Below are positions 17,334 through 26,928 of a stretch of 64,000 nt of DNA, in pieces. The DNA is from Fulvitalea axinellae. Its GTDB lineage: Bacteria > Bacteroidota > Bacteroidia > Cytophagales > Cyclobacteriaceae. Position 1 is the stretch's first letter, and every line of letters begins with the position of its first letter. The stretch is taken from positions 124,001 through 188,000 of the forward strand of contig NZ_AP025316.1 of NCBI RefSeq assembly GCF_036492835.1, written 5' to 3'. The notes below the pieces were generated by a model, which was given only the letters and a program-made list of their open reading frames with translations, had not been told where the DNA came from and did no database searches. A program made the position numbers and the translations under genes.

Positions 17334-18983
17334 TTACCAACCCGGGTTCTGGACAAGGTTTTCGTTCAGAGCCACTTGTACTAGCGGAAGTGGCCAGAGG
17401 TAATGTTTGTCTTCGAAATACTTTGTTGCCGACGGTTGGATAATGATAAAGTCATCGGCGTCCTTGTCAAACGAATCCCAAGGAACCAACGGGTAAACGG
17501 CGTCGCCGTAGTTCTTGATTCCTTTTGTCGGTTCGTTGAGTACGGTGTGGGCCACGCCCCAGCGCAAGAGGTCGTCGTAGCGGAAGCCTTCAGAGGCCAG
17601 TTCCACCACCCGCTCGCGACGGATTTCGTCCAACATATTGAGTTGTACCCCGGCCGGATTCGTTCCGTTGACAAAAGCGTTGGTAAGGTGCGGCATATCC
17701 ACACGGTCGCGCAAAACGTTGATAGACAAATCCAGATCCGCATCCGTAATGGCCCCTCCAAGCTCGTAAACGGCCTCGGCGTAATTGAGCAACACTTCGC
17801 CGTAGCGGATCACCATATAGTCGATATGGCCTTTGACCAAATCGGCGGGCTCTGAGATCACCACGTATTTTTTCCAGTGGTATCCAGTTGAGGTGCCCGA
17901 GTTGGAGAATTCGGGAACGTATTTTTCCCCGGCTTTCCACCAGTCATCCTCAAACGGCACGAAAACGGAAGCCTTGAGCCTTGGGTCACGGTTCTCGTAT
18001 TCCGATTGGGCCGTAACGTAACCTTGGAACCGATCCGAATGCTTGATAGGCAAGCCGTCGTCGGCTAGATAGTAATCTATCATCTTGCGGGTCGGATGCA
18101 GCGTACGCGATCGGGTCAGCTGGTAGCTTCTGTTGTGGCTACGCCAATCGAGAATATAACGCGAAGCCAAAATCGACTCCTTGCTGTTTTCCCCTTCATA
18201 AAGGAAACTGCTCGTATAGTTGCTGTATTTGTCGCCGCCGGGCTTGGTATACAGCATGTGTTCTCCGCTCTGGATTACGGCGAGGCTGGCCGCTTTTGAC
18301 TTTTCGAGATAAGCCTTATGCTCGCCGTTTTCGCGGTATTTTTGGCGGGTTCCTTCGTAAAGGGCCACTCTGGACAGAAAGGCCTGCGCCGCCGTTTTGG
18401 TCACCCTTCCCTCTTCGGATCCTTTAAGGTCACTGATATTCGGAAGCCATTGCGCAGCGTAGTCTAAGTCGGCCAAGATAAAATCGGCCACTTCCGTTCT
18501 GCTGTTTCTCGGAGCGTACAACTCGGGCGAGTCCAGATCAAGAAGCTTGTCGATGATCGGGACGCCTCCGTATGACCGGAGCATACCGTAGTAAAGCCAA
18601 GCCCTAAAGAAACGCGCCTCGCCGATATAGCGGTTAACGATGGCCTCATCTAGCGATTCCAGAGCCTTCGGCGCCGAACCGATAATCTTGTTGCATCTCG
18701 CTATGCTTCCGTAAGCGCCGTCCCAAGGGCCGAAGTTGTTGGTGGGCGTAAAGGTAGAGGACCCTATTTCGTTCGGCCCTCCGCCGTAGCTGATGTCCGT
18801 ATACACGTCGCGGTTGCTGAAACCGCCCAATTCGGTGTAAAGCCTGTTACATGCCTGGGCCAAGTCTTTTTCCGTTTTCCAGAAATCGTTGTCCGTTAGC
18901 GTGTTGTAAGGTTCCCTCTCGATATCGATATCGCAGGAAACGAAAGCAATCGCCGATATAAGTAGTATGTAAAGTCGTTTCAT
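17334..18983 (-). CDS. SusD/RagB-family outer-membrane lipoprotein (locus 2)
   Basis: The product has 549 residues, with a lipoprotein signal ending AIAFVSC, lipidated at Cys17. The N-terminal SusD-like part reads IEREPYNTLTDNDFWKTEKDLAQACNRLY. The RagB/SusD C-terminal block has GEVLLNYAEAVYELGG, RRERVVELASEGFRYDDLLRWG and LWPLPLVQVALNENLVQNPGW. This ending, with a proline-rich turn and a final aromatic residue, is typical. It starts 5 bases after the susC stop codon, so the two are surely co-translated from one message. It should form the surface lid of the SusC transporter and bind its ligand. Confidence 0.95.
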   Translation of the reverse strand: MKRLYILLISAIAFVSCDIDIEREPYNTLTDNDFWKTEKDLAQACNRLYTELGGFSNRDVYTDISYGGGPNEIGSSTFTPTNNFGPWDGAYGSIARCNKIIGSAPKALESLDEAIVNRYIGEARFFRAWLYYGMLRSYGGVPIIDKLLDLDSPELYAPRNSRTEVADFILADLDYAAQWLPNISDLKGSEEGRVTKTAAQAFLSRVALYEGTRQKYRENGEHKAYLEKSKAASLAVIQSGEHMLYTKPGGDKYSNYTSSFLYEGENSKESILASRYILDWRSHNRSYQLTRSRTLHPTRKMIDYYLADDGLPIKHSDRFQGYVTAQSEYENRDPRLKASVFVPFEDDWWKAGEKYVPEFSNSGTSTGYHWKKYVVISEPADLVKGHIDYMVIRYGEVLLNYAEAVYELGGAITDADLDLSINVLRDRVDMPHLTNAFVNGTNPAGVQLNMLDEIRRERVVELASEGFRYDDLLRWGVAHTVLNEPTKGIKNYGDAVYPLVPWDSFDKDADDFIIIQPSATKYFEDKHYLWPLPLVQVALNENLVQNPGW

Positions 18984-18988
18984 GGGAA

Positions 18989-21900
18989 TCAGGGAGTAAT
19001 GTTCAGACCAAAAGTCACACTCTTAAGCACGGGATACTGCGTCACGTTCGTACTCTGCGGATCAAGGAACGGAACGAAATCGTCTTGGACGAATAGGTTA
19101 CGGCCGTTGGCGTAGAGCCTAAGCTTTGACACATGAAGTATATCCGTGATGTTTTTCGGGAAAGTATACCCGAGCTGTACGTTTTTGAGTCTCAGGAACG
19201 AGGCGTCCCAAAGCATCCTGTCGGATATCTTCCAGTTCCAACCGTCGTTGTAGTACAATCTCGGATATTTGGCGTTCGGGTTCTCAGGTGTCCAATAATC
19301 CAAGTGGTCCTCCCATTTCGGATATTGGATCGGGTTTACCTTGTTTCCACTGATATAGATATCCTTTTTGCCCACGCCGTCGAAAGTCAAGCCGAGATCC
19401 AGGCCTCTCCAAGACACGTCGAGATTGATAGCGTAGTTGTAGCGCGGCGATGGGTTGCCGAGATAAACGATATCGCCCTGGTCGATCACGCCACTTTCGT
19501 CGATGTCCATGAATTTGACGTCACCGGCCGCGTTTCTCGAATGATGTTTCGCCCAATTCGTTACCTCGTCATCGCTTTGGAACAGGCCGGCGGTGGTGTA
19601 GCCGAAATAAGAACGGAACGGATAACCCTCTATGTTACGTCCCGATCCGCTGAAGATGGCTCTTGAGCTTTCGTATTTCGTAATCTCGTTTTGAGAATCA
19701 TGCAATGTGGCGCTTAGGCTGTAGGAAAGCTCCCCTACTCGGTCTCTCCATCTCACGCTCACTTCCCAACCCCAAGTTTCGAGTTCGCCGCTATTGTAAG
19801 TCGGCACGTTCATTCCGATAACCGACGGAATGTCGACGGCCACCAACATGTCTTTGTTTTTCTTGGTGTAATATTCAAAACTACCGGTGAGTCGGTTTTT
19901 CCAAAGGCCGAAATCAATGCCGATATTCTGCGTCTCGATAGTTTCCCAAGAACGCGCCGGCGAGGCCAAGGAATTCTGCACCACCCACTTGTTCTGGCTG
20001 TAATCGTCGCCGATCGGATAATCGCCTCCTACCTGAAGTTGCGGAACGAAATCGTACAGACCGATACCGCTTTGGTTGCCCACTTGCCCCCAAGAGGCCC
20101 TGATTTTCAGGTCGCTCAAAAAGCCGGTGTCTTTAAGGAAAGACTCCTCGATAATGCGCCAAGCAACGGAAGCCGAGGGGAAGAAGCCCCATTTGTTGTC
20201 GTCGGTAAACCTTGAGGAAGCATCGCTACGGAAGCTGGCTTCCACAAAGTATTTCTTGGCGAAGTTATAGTTCAGACGCCCGAAGTACGAGCCAATAGCC
20301 CAATCCGACACGCTGTTATTGTTGTACTGTTCGCCGGTGCCGAGATCAAGAACACGGACCAAATCGTTGGAGAAAAATTCCTTACGGCGTCCCGAGAGGT
20401 TGTCGCTGATATTATCCTCATACGAAGCGCCGAGCATAATCTTGGCCTCGTGTCTCCCGACAACCCTTTTGTAGGAAGCGTAAGACTGGAAATTTTTATA
20501 AAATCGATATTTCGATTCCTTTATAAATTCGTTAGGGTCGTTTTCCCTACCGATCGGAATTCCCGGCCTCACGCTATAGCGCAAAAGGGTTTTCTTTTCT
20601 TTCGAATTGTTATCGTGGCTATATCGGAATCCTGCCAAATTCACCCACTCAAAGCCTTTGAACGGCTTTAAAGTGCCGGAAATATTCAGGTTAAGATCAT
20701 TGGTCAACGAACGGTGACTCCCGCCTTCCAGAAGGTCGTGCACAGCGTTACCCCCGTTGTTGCCTCCCCAATCGCCTGTGGTTTTCCACTTTACGGGATT
20801 AAACGGGTGCTGGCTGATAGCTCTGGTCAACGCGCCCGCATAGCCTTTTACCGGACGGTCTTGGTCAGCGTGCGTAAATCCGATTTTAGCGTCCAGCCTG
20901 AAATGATCGCCCACTTCGGCGTTGAGGTTCGAGCGGAAATTATAGCGCTTGAATCCGTAATCGCCGTATTCGTAAAGCGAGCTTTCGTCCGTATAACCGG
21001 CCGAAACCCAATACCCGGCTTTTCGCGTACCGCCACTCAACGATATGTTATGCTTCTGCAAAGTGGCGCTTCCGACCACCTCGCCAATCCAATCCGTATT
21101 GCCCGTGCCCACAAAGTGCGTAGTCGGCCTGCGGGGATTGGGGATTTCAGTAACGTCCGGATCGGCAAGAGCTGCCAGAATATCGGGATGCGTAAAGTCG
21201 GTTTTCCGGCCCGCGGCTATCTCCGAAAGGCCACGCAATTCGGCGAACTTTTGTCCCGAAAGCGATTCGGGCAGATGTGTCGGCGACTTGACCGTATAGC
21301 TTCCGCTATAATTGATCTTGAACTTTTCGTTTCTGTTTCCCTGCTTGGTAGTGATCAGTATAACACCGCCGGAACCCCGGGCTCCGTATATGGCGGCCGA
21401 AGAGGCGTCTTTCAGCACGGTGTAGCTAGCCACATCGGCCGGATCGATCAGCGAAAGGCTACCCTGCACACCGTCGATAAGCACTAGCGGAGACCCGCCG
21501 TTTAGCGAGCTTTCGCCCCGGATCCGCAAGCTAGGCGACGCGCCCGGCGACTCTTGGGCCGAACCCGTGATGGTAAGGCTGGGCACTAGTGTTTCTATCG
21601 CTTGGTTGATATTGGTGACCGGAAGTTTTTCCAGCGCCTCGCCTTTCACCTCGTCTACGGAAGTGGAAAGCTCCGCCTTGGTCTGCGTACCGAAACCGAC
21701 CACCACTACGGCTTCCAGCTCTTTGAGGTTCTCCTCGAGCGTAATGTCGAAACTTGTACGGTTACCTACCGAGACTGCGATAGGTTTATATCCCACAAAA
21801 GAGAATTGCAGGATGTCAGTGGCTTTTACCTTTAACGCGAACCGTCCCTCAACATCCGTAACCACACCGATGGCCGGGTCGCGCTTGAGCGTGACGTTTA

Positions 21901-22333
21901 CCCCTATCAGCTCTTCGCCGTTTTCATCCTTTACGGTCCCCACTACCGGGAAGGTGTTGTCCTGAGTTTTTGTGGCGGGCGCAACCTTTCTGGGCCGAAC
22001 CAAAATCTGTTTGCCATAGATTTCGAATTCGTAGCCCGTACCTTTCAAAGCGTCGAGCATAAAAGTTTTAATTGCCATACTCTTGGCCGTTACCGAGACT
22101 TTGACCTGAACGTCAACGCTGTTTTTGTCGAAAAGCACCTTGTATTGCGTGTTCTTCTTCACGAACGCGAAAACCTCTGACAGGGTGGCTTCGCGAAAAT
22201 CGGCGGTCAGATTATCTGACTGGTCGTTGGCGAGGAGGTTCCCTGCCGGAACCTGCAAGAAAAGTAGAGACAAAAAAAGTCCCGTCAAGATCCTTATCGG
22301 GACCTTGTTTCTGGTTTGTAAAAGTTTTTTCAT
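18989..22333 (-). CDS. SusC/RagA-family TonB-dependent receptor with STN domain (locus 2)
   Basis: The protein has 1114 residues. Signal peptide at about 1-35 (ending GNLLA). STN domain at about 42-112 (REATLSEVFAFVKKNTQYKVLF, IYGKQILVRP). CarboxypepD_reg-like domain at about 128-205. The hallmark LEAVVVVGFGTQTK is followed by the plug (LRIRGESSL, PLVLIDGV, DASSAAIYGARGSGGVI). The barrel ends FGLNITP. It imports the locus 2 ligand through the outer membrane using TonB energy and, through STN, signals to the FecR 66 bases upstream. It is a separate receptor from those in loci 1 and 3, with clearly different barrel sequences, so a different ligand is likely. Confidence 0.95.
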   Translation of the reverse strand: MKKLLQTRNKVPIRILTGLFLSLLFLQVPAGNLLANDQSDNLTADFREATLSEVFAFVKKNTQYKVLFDKNSVDVQVKVSVTAKSMAIKTFMLDALKGTGYEFEIYGKQILVRPRKVAPATKTQDNTFPVVGTVKDENGEELIGVNVTLKRDPAIGVVTDVEGRFALKVKATDILQFSFVGYKPIAVSVGNRTSFDITLEENLKELEAVVVVGFGTQTKAELSTSVDEVKGEALEKLPVTNINQAIETLVPSLTITGSAQESPGASPSLRIRGESSLNGGSPLVLIDGVQGSLSLIDPADVASYTVLKDASSAAIYGARGSGGVILITTKQGNRNEKFKINYSGSYTVKSPTHLPESLSGQKFAELRGLSEIAAGRKTDFTHPDILAALADPDVTEIPNPRRPTTHFVGTGNTDWIGEVVGSATLQKHNISLSGGTRKAGYWVSAGYTDESSLYEYGDYGFKRYNFRSNLNAEVGDHFRLDAKIGFTHADQDRPVKGYAGALTRAISQHPFNPVKWKTTGDWGGNNGGNAVHDLLEGGSHRSLTNDLNLNISGTLKPFKGFEWVNLAGFRYSHDNNSKEKKTLLRYSVRPGIPIGRENDPNEFIKESKYRFYKNFQSYASYKRVVGRHEAKIMLGASYEDNISDNLSGRRKEFFSNDLVRVLDLGTGEQYNNNSVSDWAIGSYFGRLNYNFAKKYFVEASFRSDASSRFTDDNKWGFFPSASVAWRIIEESFLKDTGFLSDLKIRASWGQVGNQSGIGLYDFVPQLQVGGDYPIGDDYSQNKWVVQNSLASPARSWETIETQNIGIDFGLWKNRLTGSFEYYTKKNKDMLVAVDIPSVIGMNVPTYNSGELETWGWEVSVRWRDRVGELSYSLSATLHDSQNEITKYESSRAIFSGSGRNIEGYPFRSYFGYTTAGLFQSDDEVTNWAKHHSRNAAGDVKFMDIDESGVIDQGDIVYLGNPSPRYNYAINLDVSWRGLDLGLTFDGVGKKDIYISGNKVNPIQYPKWEDHLDYWTPENPNAKYPRLYYNDGWNWKISDRMLWDASFLRLKNVQLGYTFPKNITDILHVSKLRLYANGRNLFVQDDFVPFLDPQSTNVTQYPVLKSVTFGLNITP

Positions 22334-22399
22334 AATTTGTGAATTGGTTTACAAAATTGCGGAAGCAGGGCTTAAAGGGAGCTCCGCTTCCGCCTCCGT

Positions 22400-23560
22400 T
22401 TACTTCAAGAAAGCGTATTTTTTATCGTCACTTATCCTGAATTCAAAATCAAAAATCCCGCTCATTCCCGTTAACATTTCCTCTAGGCTTTCACCTTCGA
22501 AAGAACCCGAAAACTCGGCTTTGAGCAGTGCCTTGTTGTCGCAACGTAACTTGACTCCGTAAAAACGCTCTATCTCGGGAATCATCTCCCCGAAAGGCCT
22601 GTCGCCAAAAACCAATGCGCCACGCTTCCAAGCCATCTTTTCGTTAATGTCCGTTTTGCCGGCTTTATATTTTCCGTTTGATATCTCAACATATTCGCCC
22701 GGTTTTAGTCTAACCTTACCCTTTTCGGAAGCCAACTCCACCGAGCCTTCCAGCAGGGCCGTATTCTCAAAACCCTCTGATTCGAAAGCCCTTAGGTTAA
22801 ATACCGTACCCAAGACCTTGACGGTAGCGCGGGCCGTCCCGACGGTGAAGGGGCGGTCCGCGTCTTTAGCCACTTCGAATATGGCTTCACCGTTCAAAAA
22901 GACTTCGCGGCACTTGGTGTCAAACGTCTGCGGGTAGCAGAATACCGAACCCGCGTTCAGCAATACGCCCGTGCCGTCGGTTAGCCGGATATAGAATCTT
23001 CGCCCTGTCGGGACTTTTACTTTTCTGTATGCCAGCGTTCCGGTTTTTAGTCCAGACGAAGCATACATCGCCGTATCGTTGGAAACCGTCGCCTTTCCGC
23101 CGTCAAAACCAGTCGATTTGCTCTTGCCTGCGACCGCCATATCTATCCAAACATAGTCTCCTTTTTGCCCGTATTCGGCCCCCATGTCAAAGTCGGCGTA
23201 CTCGGGTCGGTCGTTTCCGAAAAACCAAATACCAATGGCCAAAATGAAAATCAGCGAAGCTGCCACTCTCGTATATAAAGGCCATAATCTTCGGATTGGC
23301 TTTTCATCTTTACTCTCTTCAAGCACAACGCTTTGTCTATTAGACTTATGTTGTTCAAACTCTTCCCAACCATTAAACCGATCAAACCATTGGGTCAAAG
23401 CCTGCGCTCCTTTTTCCGATTCTTCCTTCGCTTTCCGAAACTCTTCGAGTCGGACATGCACCTCTTCATCCTCTGCGACTATTGATTCCACAAACCGTCT
23501 CTCCATTTCCGAGGCTTCGCCACAAATATACCGTACCAATATGTTATCTGTCATTTCCAT
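22400..23560 (-). CDS. FecR-family anti-sigma factor (locus 2)
   Basis: The product has 386 residues. The cytoplasmic N-terminus (MEMTDNILVRYICGEASEMERRFVESIV) has the usual anti-sigma beginning. A membrane helix lies at about 97-114 (VAASLIFILAIGIWFFG). The periplasmic FecR domain spans about 175-290 (VPTGRRFYIRLTDGTGVLLNAGSVF, EVFLNGEAIFEV, FTVGTARATVKVLGTVFNLRA, LLEGSVEL), followed by a DUF4974-type end (LVFGDRPFGEMIPEIERFYGVKL, EFSGSFEGESLEEML). It lies between the sigma gene (120 bases upstream) and susC (66 bases downstream), the standard order. It should hold the sigma factor at 23681-24268 inactive until SusC is occupied. Confidence 0.94.
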   Translation of the reverse strand: MEMTDNILVRYICGEASEMERRFVESIVAEDEEVHVRLEEFRKAKEESEKGAQALTQWFDRFNGWEEFEQHKSNRQSVVLEESKDEKPIRRLWPLYTRVAASLIFILAIGIWFFGNDRPEYADFDMGAEYGQKGDYVWIDMAVAGKSKSTGFDGGKATVSNDTAMYASSGLKTGTLAYRKVKVPTGRRFYIRLTDGTGVLLNAGSVFCYPQTFDTKCREVFLNGEAIFEVAKDADRPFTVGTARATVKVLGTVFNLRAFESEGFENTALLEGSVELASEKGKVRLKPGEYVEISNGKYKAGKTDINEKMAWKRGALVFGDRPFGEMIPEIERFYGVKLRCDNKALLKAEFSGSFEGESLEEMLTGMSGIFDFEFRISDDKKYAFLK

Positions 23561-23680
23561 CCCTTTCGACTAAGCATGACAAGAAAGTCCATCGAATCCC
23601 CCACAAGACACTTGAAAAAAATATTGAAATTCAATTTCAAACCTATGAATCCAGAACAAAAAACACTGTAAACCAGCGAA

Positions 23681-24268
23681 TTAAACTAACAGGTGGATTT
23701 CAAAAAAAATCCCTACCCGCCGAATTACTTCACCAGCCATAAGGAGCCCAATAAGCTCCACGCCCTTAGCCGAGAGCCGTGCGCGAAGCTTACCCAACGC
23801 TCGCGCAATCTGGTTTTCCACCGTTTTGGGACTCAGCCCCAGTTCTTTGGCAATTTCCTTATGGGTTAATCCCGAAAATCTGCTAAGCTCAAATACCTCA
23901 CGGCAACGTTCCGGCAAGTCGTCGATTACTTTGTCCATTTCACCGTAAAGTTCGTTATAGGTCACTGCTTCGTTCAGCGAGTCGGTATAATTGGAACTGA
24001 GCGTGGTGGTTTCATGGATATACCTTCTTTTTACATCACGGCGGGCCAGTAGGTTTACCGCCCTGTTATGTACGGAACGATACAAGAAGCTTTTGGTGGT
24101 TTCTTGCGCCGGAGGCGAATCCCTGATTTCCCAAAAGGCGACAAAAACATCCATCACCAGCTCCCGGGCTTCCTCGTAGTTTTTGAGCAGACGGTAAGCG
24201 TATGCGCATAAGCTGCCAAAATTTCCTGTATAGACTTCCTCAAAATCGGATGCGGTAAGTTTTTCCAT
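23681..24268 (-). CDS. ECF RNA polymerase sigma factor (locus 2)
   Basis: The product has 195 residues. Region 2 is at about 12-70 (NFGSLCAYAYRLLKNYEEARELVMDVFVAFWE) and region 4 at about 110-165 (LPERCREVFELSRFSGLTHKEIAKELGLSPKTVENQIARALGKLRARL), a clear helix-turn-helix. About 25 extra residues follow region 4 (GVELIGLLMAGEVIRRVGIFF), longer than usual. It is the first gene of locus 2 and should be regulated by the FecR that follows. ATG start at the beginning of MEKLTASDFEEVY. Confidence 0.94.
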   Translation of the reverse strand: MEKLTASDFEEVYTGNFGSLCAYAYRLLKNYEEARELVMDVFVAFWEIRDSPPAQETTKSFLYRSVHNRAVNLLARRDVKRRYIHETTTLSSNYTDSLNEAVTYNELYGEMDKVIDDLPERCREVFELSRFSGLTHKEIAKELGLSPKTVENQIARALGKLRARLSAKGVELIGLLMAGEVIRRVGIFFEIHLLV

Positions 24269-24759
24269 AGGGAAGAATTCCGTGTAAAAATTGAAATATA
24301 GATAAAATGAGGCCGTTGCGCAATCGTGTGTGAGGGGGCGAAGACATCGTTTATAACGTCGTCAACATCAGGTGCCCGTGTTTACGGTTTCGGAACGGTA
24401 ACTTTTACAGTAGTAAAAACTTTTGTATGATAAAATCTTGGGGATCCGGTTGAACAACCCTCCCGTGATCCGAAAATTTATTATTCGTTATTGTCCCGGG
24501 CTCCTTTGGTTTAGAGCCTTGGCATCGTACCGAAACGTGGCATATGATATTTCCGGACCAGAGGTTTGGCTTCCGAAAGTTTCCGCTGTGTCATTTTTTC
24601 AATTTCATAACAGAACGCATCTCGACAACGATCCTTTGCAAAGGACACCAAAAACATAATTTTTCAAACATAAAATCAGCATTTCCCACTACTGTCCCAC
24701 CCTTTTCCGGCGGTTTTTGTGGCCTAGTGCTCCTACATTGGCTGAAAAATCTTAATGCC
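24269..24759. other. Divergent intergenic region between sigma gene and secreted enzyme gene
   Basis: A 491-base gap that must hold the promoters of both divergent genes. A short imperfect inverted repeat, acttttac-agta-gtaaaaact, lies at 24401-24421 and could be an operator. The frame of the plus-strand gene is open upstream to an ATG at 24544, but that extension shows no protein-like character and would hide the signal peptide. Confidence 0.4.
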
Positions 24760-26814
24760 ATGAAAAGAATCTTCAATCTTGTCGCCTTGTGCGCCCTTGC
24801 GATTTTCGGGGCCGGCGTCACGCAAGGCGCTTTTGCGCAACGGGCGCTAAATAAGTACCTGGGCAAAACTTCTACGAGCGTAACCGTAAAGAGCGAAGGA
24901 CGCAGTAGCCAGACCTTCGGTGTGGAGTTTGGAAAAAACGGACTGGGTACCGCCACTTCCAACGCCCCTTTTATTATTAACAGAAAAATTGAAAAGGGTG
25001 AAGCGGGCGCCCAGCGCTACGCTTTCGAGATCGAGGCCAAGCAGGACATCAACTTCAGCTTGCGGAATGAATGGATTTTCGACGGTTTGTCTTTTGACGA
25101 ATCCCTGTTCTATATGCCGGGTTTCTGGTACAAGCGCAATGAGCGCACGCCCAAGAACGCGCCGTCACTGAACGTTTCGGACAATTGGTCTGTGCGCGAC
25201 GACCGTTTGACTACTCCTTTGGCCGGCTTCTTTCAGGCAGGGAAGAGCTTGGGCATGTTCGTGCGCCGTACCGATAAACTGGCCGACGACGTGATCATGG
25301 ACAAGAAGGAAGGCGAGGTCATTCTCAACGGCAATTCGAGCATCGGTTCCGTTGGTTTCGCCAAAAGCGGTAACCAGCCTGTACTTACGGCTCAGTACCC
25401 GTTTCATGAAGCTCCGTATTCTTACCAAACCAAGCTGAAGCTTACGCCGGCTTTGAGAGGGTTCGTCTCTTTGAAAAAAGGCGAAAAGAAGACGATCAGC
25501 TGGGAAGTGAAAGCCGTGCCGGCGAAGGATTATACGGAATACGTTTCGAAGACTTGGGAACATTCTTTCGACAACCTCGATCCGCAACCGCTTGAGGAAT
25601 ATTTGACGGATACCGAAATCAAGGAGACTCTGACCAACTTCCACAAGGAAGCGATTTATACGGTAAACGGCCTGACAGGCTTCTCCGGCCTTTGGTACAA
25701 TATGGCCACTTGCGAAAACACGGGAGTGCTTTCCGTAGGTTTCTGCGGCCGTACACTGATCAACTCGTTTAACCTTCTTGAATTCGGCGACCAGCAAAAC
25801 GATCCGGACAAAGTGGCTTTGGCCCGCAAGGTTATCGACAGTTATTTCGATAACGGATTTACGGAATCGGGATTGCTCCGCGAGCAGGTTTACCGCAACT
25901 ATAAAGAGACTGTATACAGCCTCCGCAAGCAGACTGAAGGAATTGTGGCGACGCTTTACATCCTGAACTACGACAGGCTCAGGGGCAAGCGCCACCCGGA
26001 AGTGGACGCCAAAATCAAAGGACTTTTGAAGTCGTTTGCAAAAATGCAGGATACCGACGGAAGCTTGCCACGCAAATTTGACCGTCAGTTCAAGGTATTG
26101 GACAAGTCGAAAGGAAGTACGCAGCTGATCATTACGCCGATGCTGTTGGCTTCGAAGTATTTTGACGATCCGGAGTTTAAGGACGTGGCCGTAAAAGCCA
26201 GCCGTTTTATCGAGAAAGAATTGGTGGGCAAAGCCGATTACTTCTCCTCTACCCTTGATTCGAACTGTGAGGACAAAGAAGCCGCGCTTATCGCGTCCAC
26301 TTCGCTTTTGCAATTGGCTCAAGTGTCCGAAGGTAAAGAGAAACAGCGTTATATCGAGTTGATGGAAAAATCGGCCGTGTTTACGCTCAGCTGGTACTAC
26401 CTCTACGACGTGCCGTTTGCCCAAGGTCAGTTACTCTACGGCGCCAACCTCAAAACCCGTGGCTGGGGTAGCGTATCGACGGAAAACAACCATATCGACG
26501 TGTATATTTTCGATTTCTTGGAAGTACTTCGCTGGTTGGAGGCCGAAAAAGGCAACAAGCGCTACGGGCAGATGGCCGATGTTATCGAGTCATCAATCCG
26601 CGAGCAGATGCTTCCTTACGAATACCATATGCGCGGCGTGGGCAAAAAAGGTTATATGCCTGAAATCGTGCAGCAGACTATGTGGGATTACGGAGCGAAT
26701 GGCAAAGGATTCCTAAACGTACACGGCTCAATCGGCTGGACCGTGGCCTCGGTTTGGGAAATGCTCTCGCCGGGAAGGTTCGACAACTTTATGAACTCTT
26801 TCGAAGGAAACTAA
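24760..26814 (+). CDS. Secreted protein with probable alpha/alpha-barrel enzyme domain, family not recognised
   Basis: I chose the ATG at 24760 because it gives a good signal peptide (MKRIFNL, hydrophobic core, ending GAFAQ, about 26 residues). The in-frame ATG at 24544 adds 72 unlikely residues. The product has 684 residues. The N-terminal third (30-280) is beta-rich. From about 300 to the end it is mostly helical, with repeated aromatic and acidic motifs (TGFSGLWYNMATCENTG, QTEGIVATLYILNYDRL, MQDTDGSLPRKF, WGSVSTENNHIDVYIFDFLEVLRWLE, NVHGSIGWTVASVWEML). This resembles a six-hairpin (alpha/alpha)6 glycosidase- or lyase-type barrel after a beta-sandwich. Carbohydrate processing is an inference from fold pattern and context beside locus 2. 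Confidence 0.7.
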   Translation: MKRIFNLVALCALAIFGAGVTQGAFAQRALNKYLGKTSTSVTVKSEGRSSQTFGVEFGKNGLGTATSNAPFIINRKIEKGEAGAQRYAFEIEAKQDINFSLRNEWIFDGLSFDESLFYMPGFWYKRNERTPKNAPSLNVSDNWSVRDDRLTTPLAGFFQAGKSLGMFVRRTDKLADDVIMDKKEGEVILNGNSSIGSVGFAKSGNQPVLTAQYPFHEAPYSYQTKLKLTPALRGFVSLKKGEKKTISWEVKAVPAKDYTEYVSKTWEHSFDNLDPQPLEEYLTDTEIKETLTNFHKEAIYTVNGLTGFSGLWYNMATCENTGVLSVGFCGRTLINSFNLLEFGDQQNDPDKVALARKVIDSYFDNGFTESGLLREQVYRNYKETVYSLRKQTEGIVATLYILNYDRLRGKRHPEVDAKIKGLLKSFAKMQDTDGSLPRKFDRQFKVLDKSKGSTQLIITPMLLASKYFDDPEFKDVAVKASRFIEKELVGKADYFSSTLDSNCEDKEAALIASTSLLQLAQVSEGKEKQRYIELMEKSAVFTLSWYYLYDVPFAQGQLLYGANLKTRGWGSVSTENNHIDVYIFDFLEVLRWLEAEKGNKRYGQMADVIESSIREQMLPYEYHMRGVGKKGYMPEIVQQTMWDYGANGKGFLNVHGSIGWTVASVWEMLSPGRFDNFMNSFEGN

Positions 26815-26883
26815 TCCGATTTATTTTTTACTGGGCTCTGGGCAAGTCTCGGCTTGCCCTCCGCAACGCCTTACTGTTCATAC

Positions 26884-26928
26884 AAAGCCGGCCGGTACTC
26901 AAATACGAGCGCCTTCGCCGGCTTTTTC
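26884..26928 (+). terminator. Terminator of the secreted enzyme gene
   Basis: Stem aaagccgg / ccggcttt followed by a T run on the plus strand. It lies 70 bases after the stop codon at 26814 and overlaps the 3' end of the convergent regulator gene. A smaller hairpin, gggcaag / cttgccc, precedes it at 26840-26859. Confidence 0.65.

Noticed and set aside
24544-24759. Upstream ATG extending the secreted enzyme gene by 72 codons
   Set aside because: The extension has no protein-like character and would bury a good signal peptide that starts at 24760.
25165-26424. Long minus-strand open frame (419 codons) inside the secreted enzyme gene
   Set aside because: Antisense shadow caused by codon bias. 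The plus-strand product has a signal peptide and coherent protein features.
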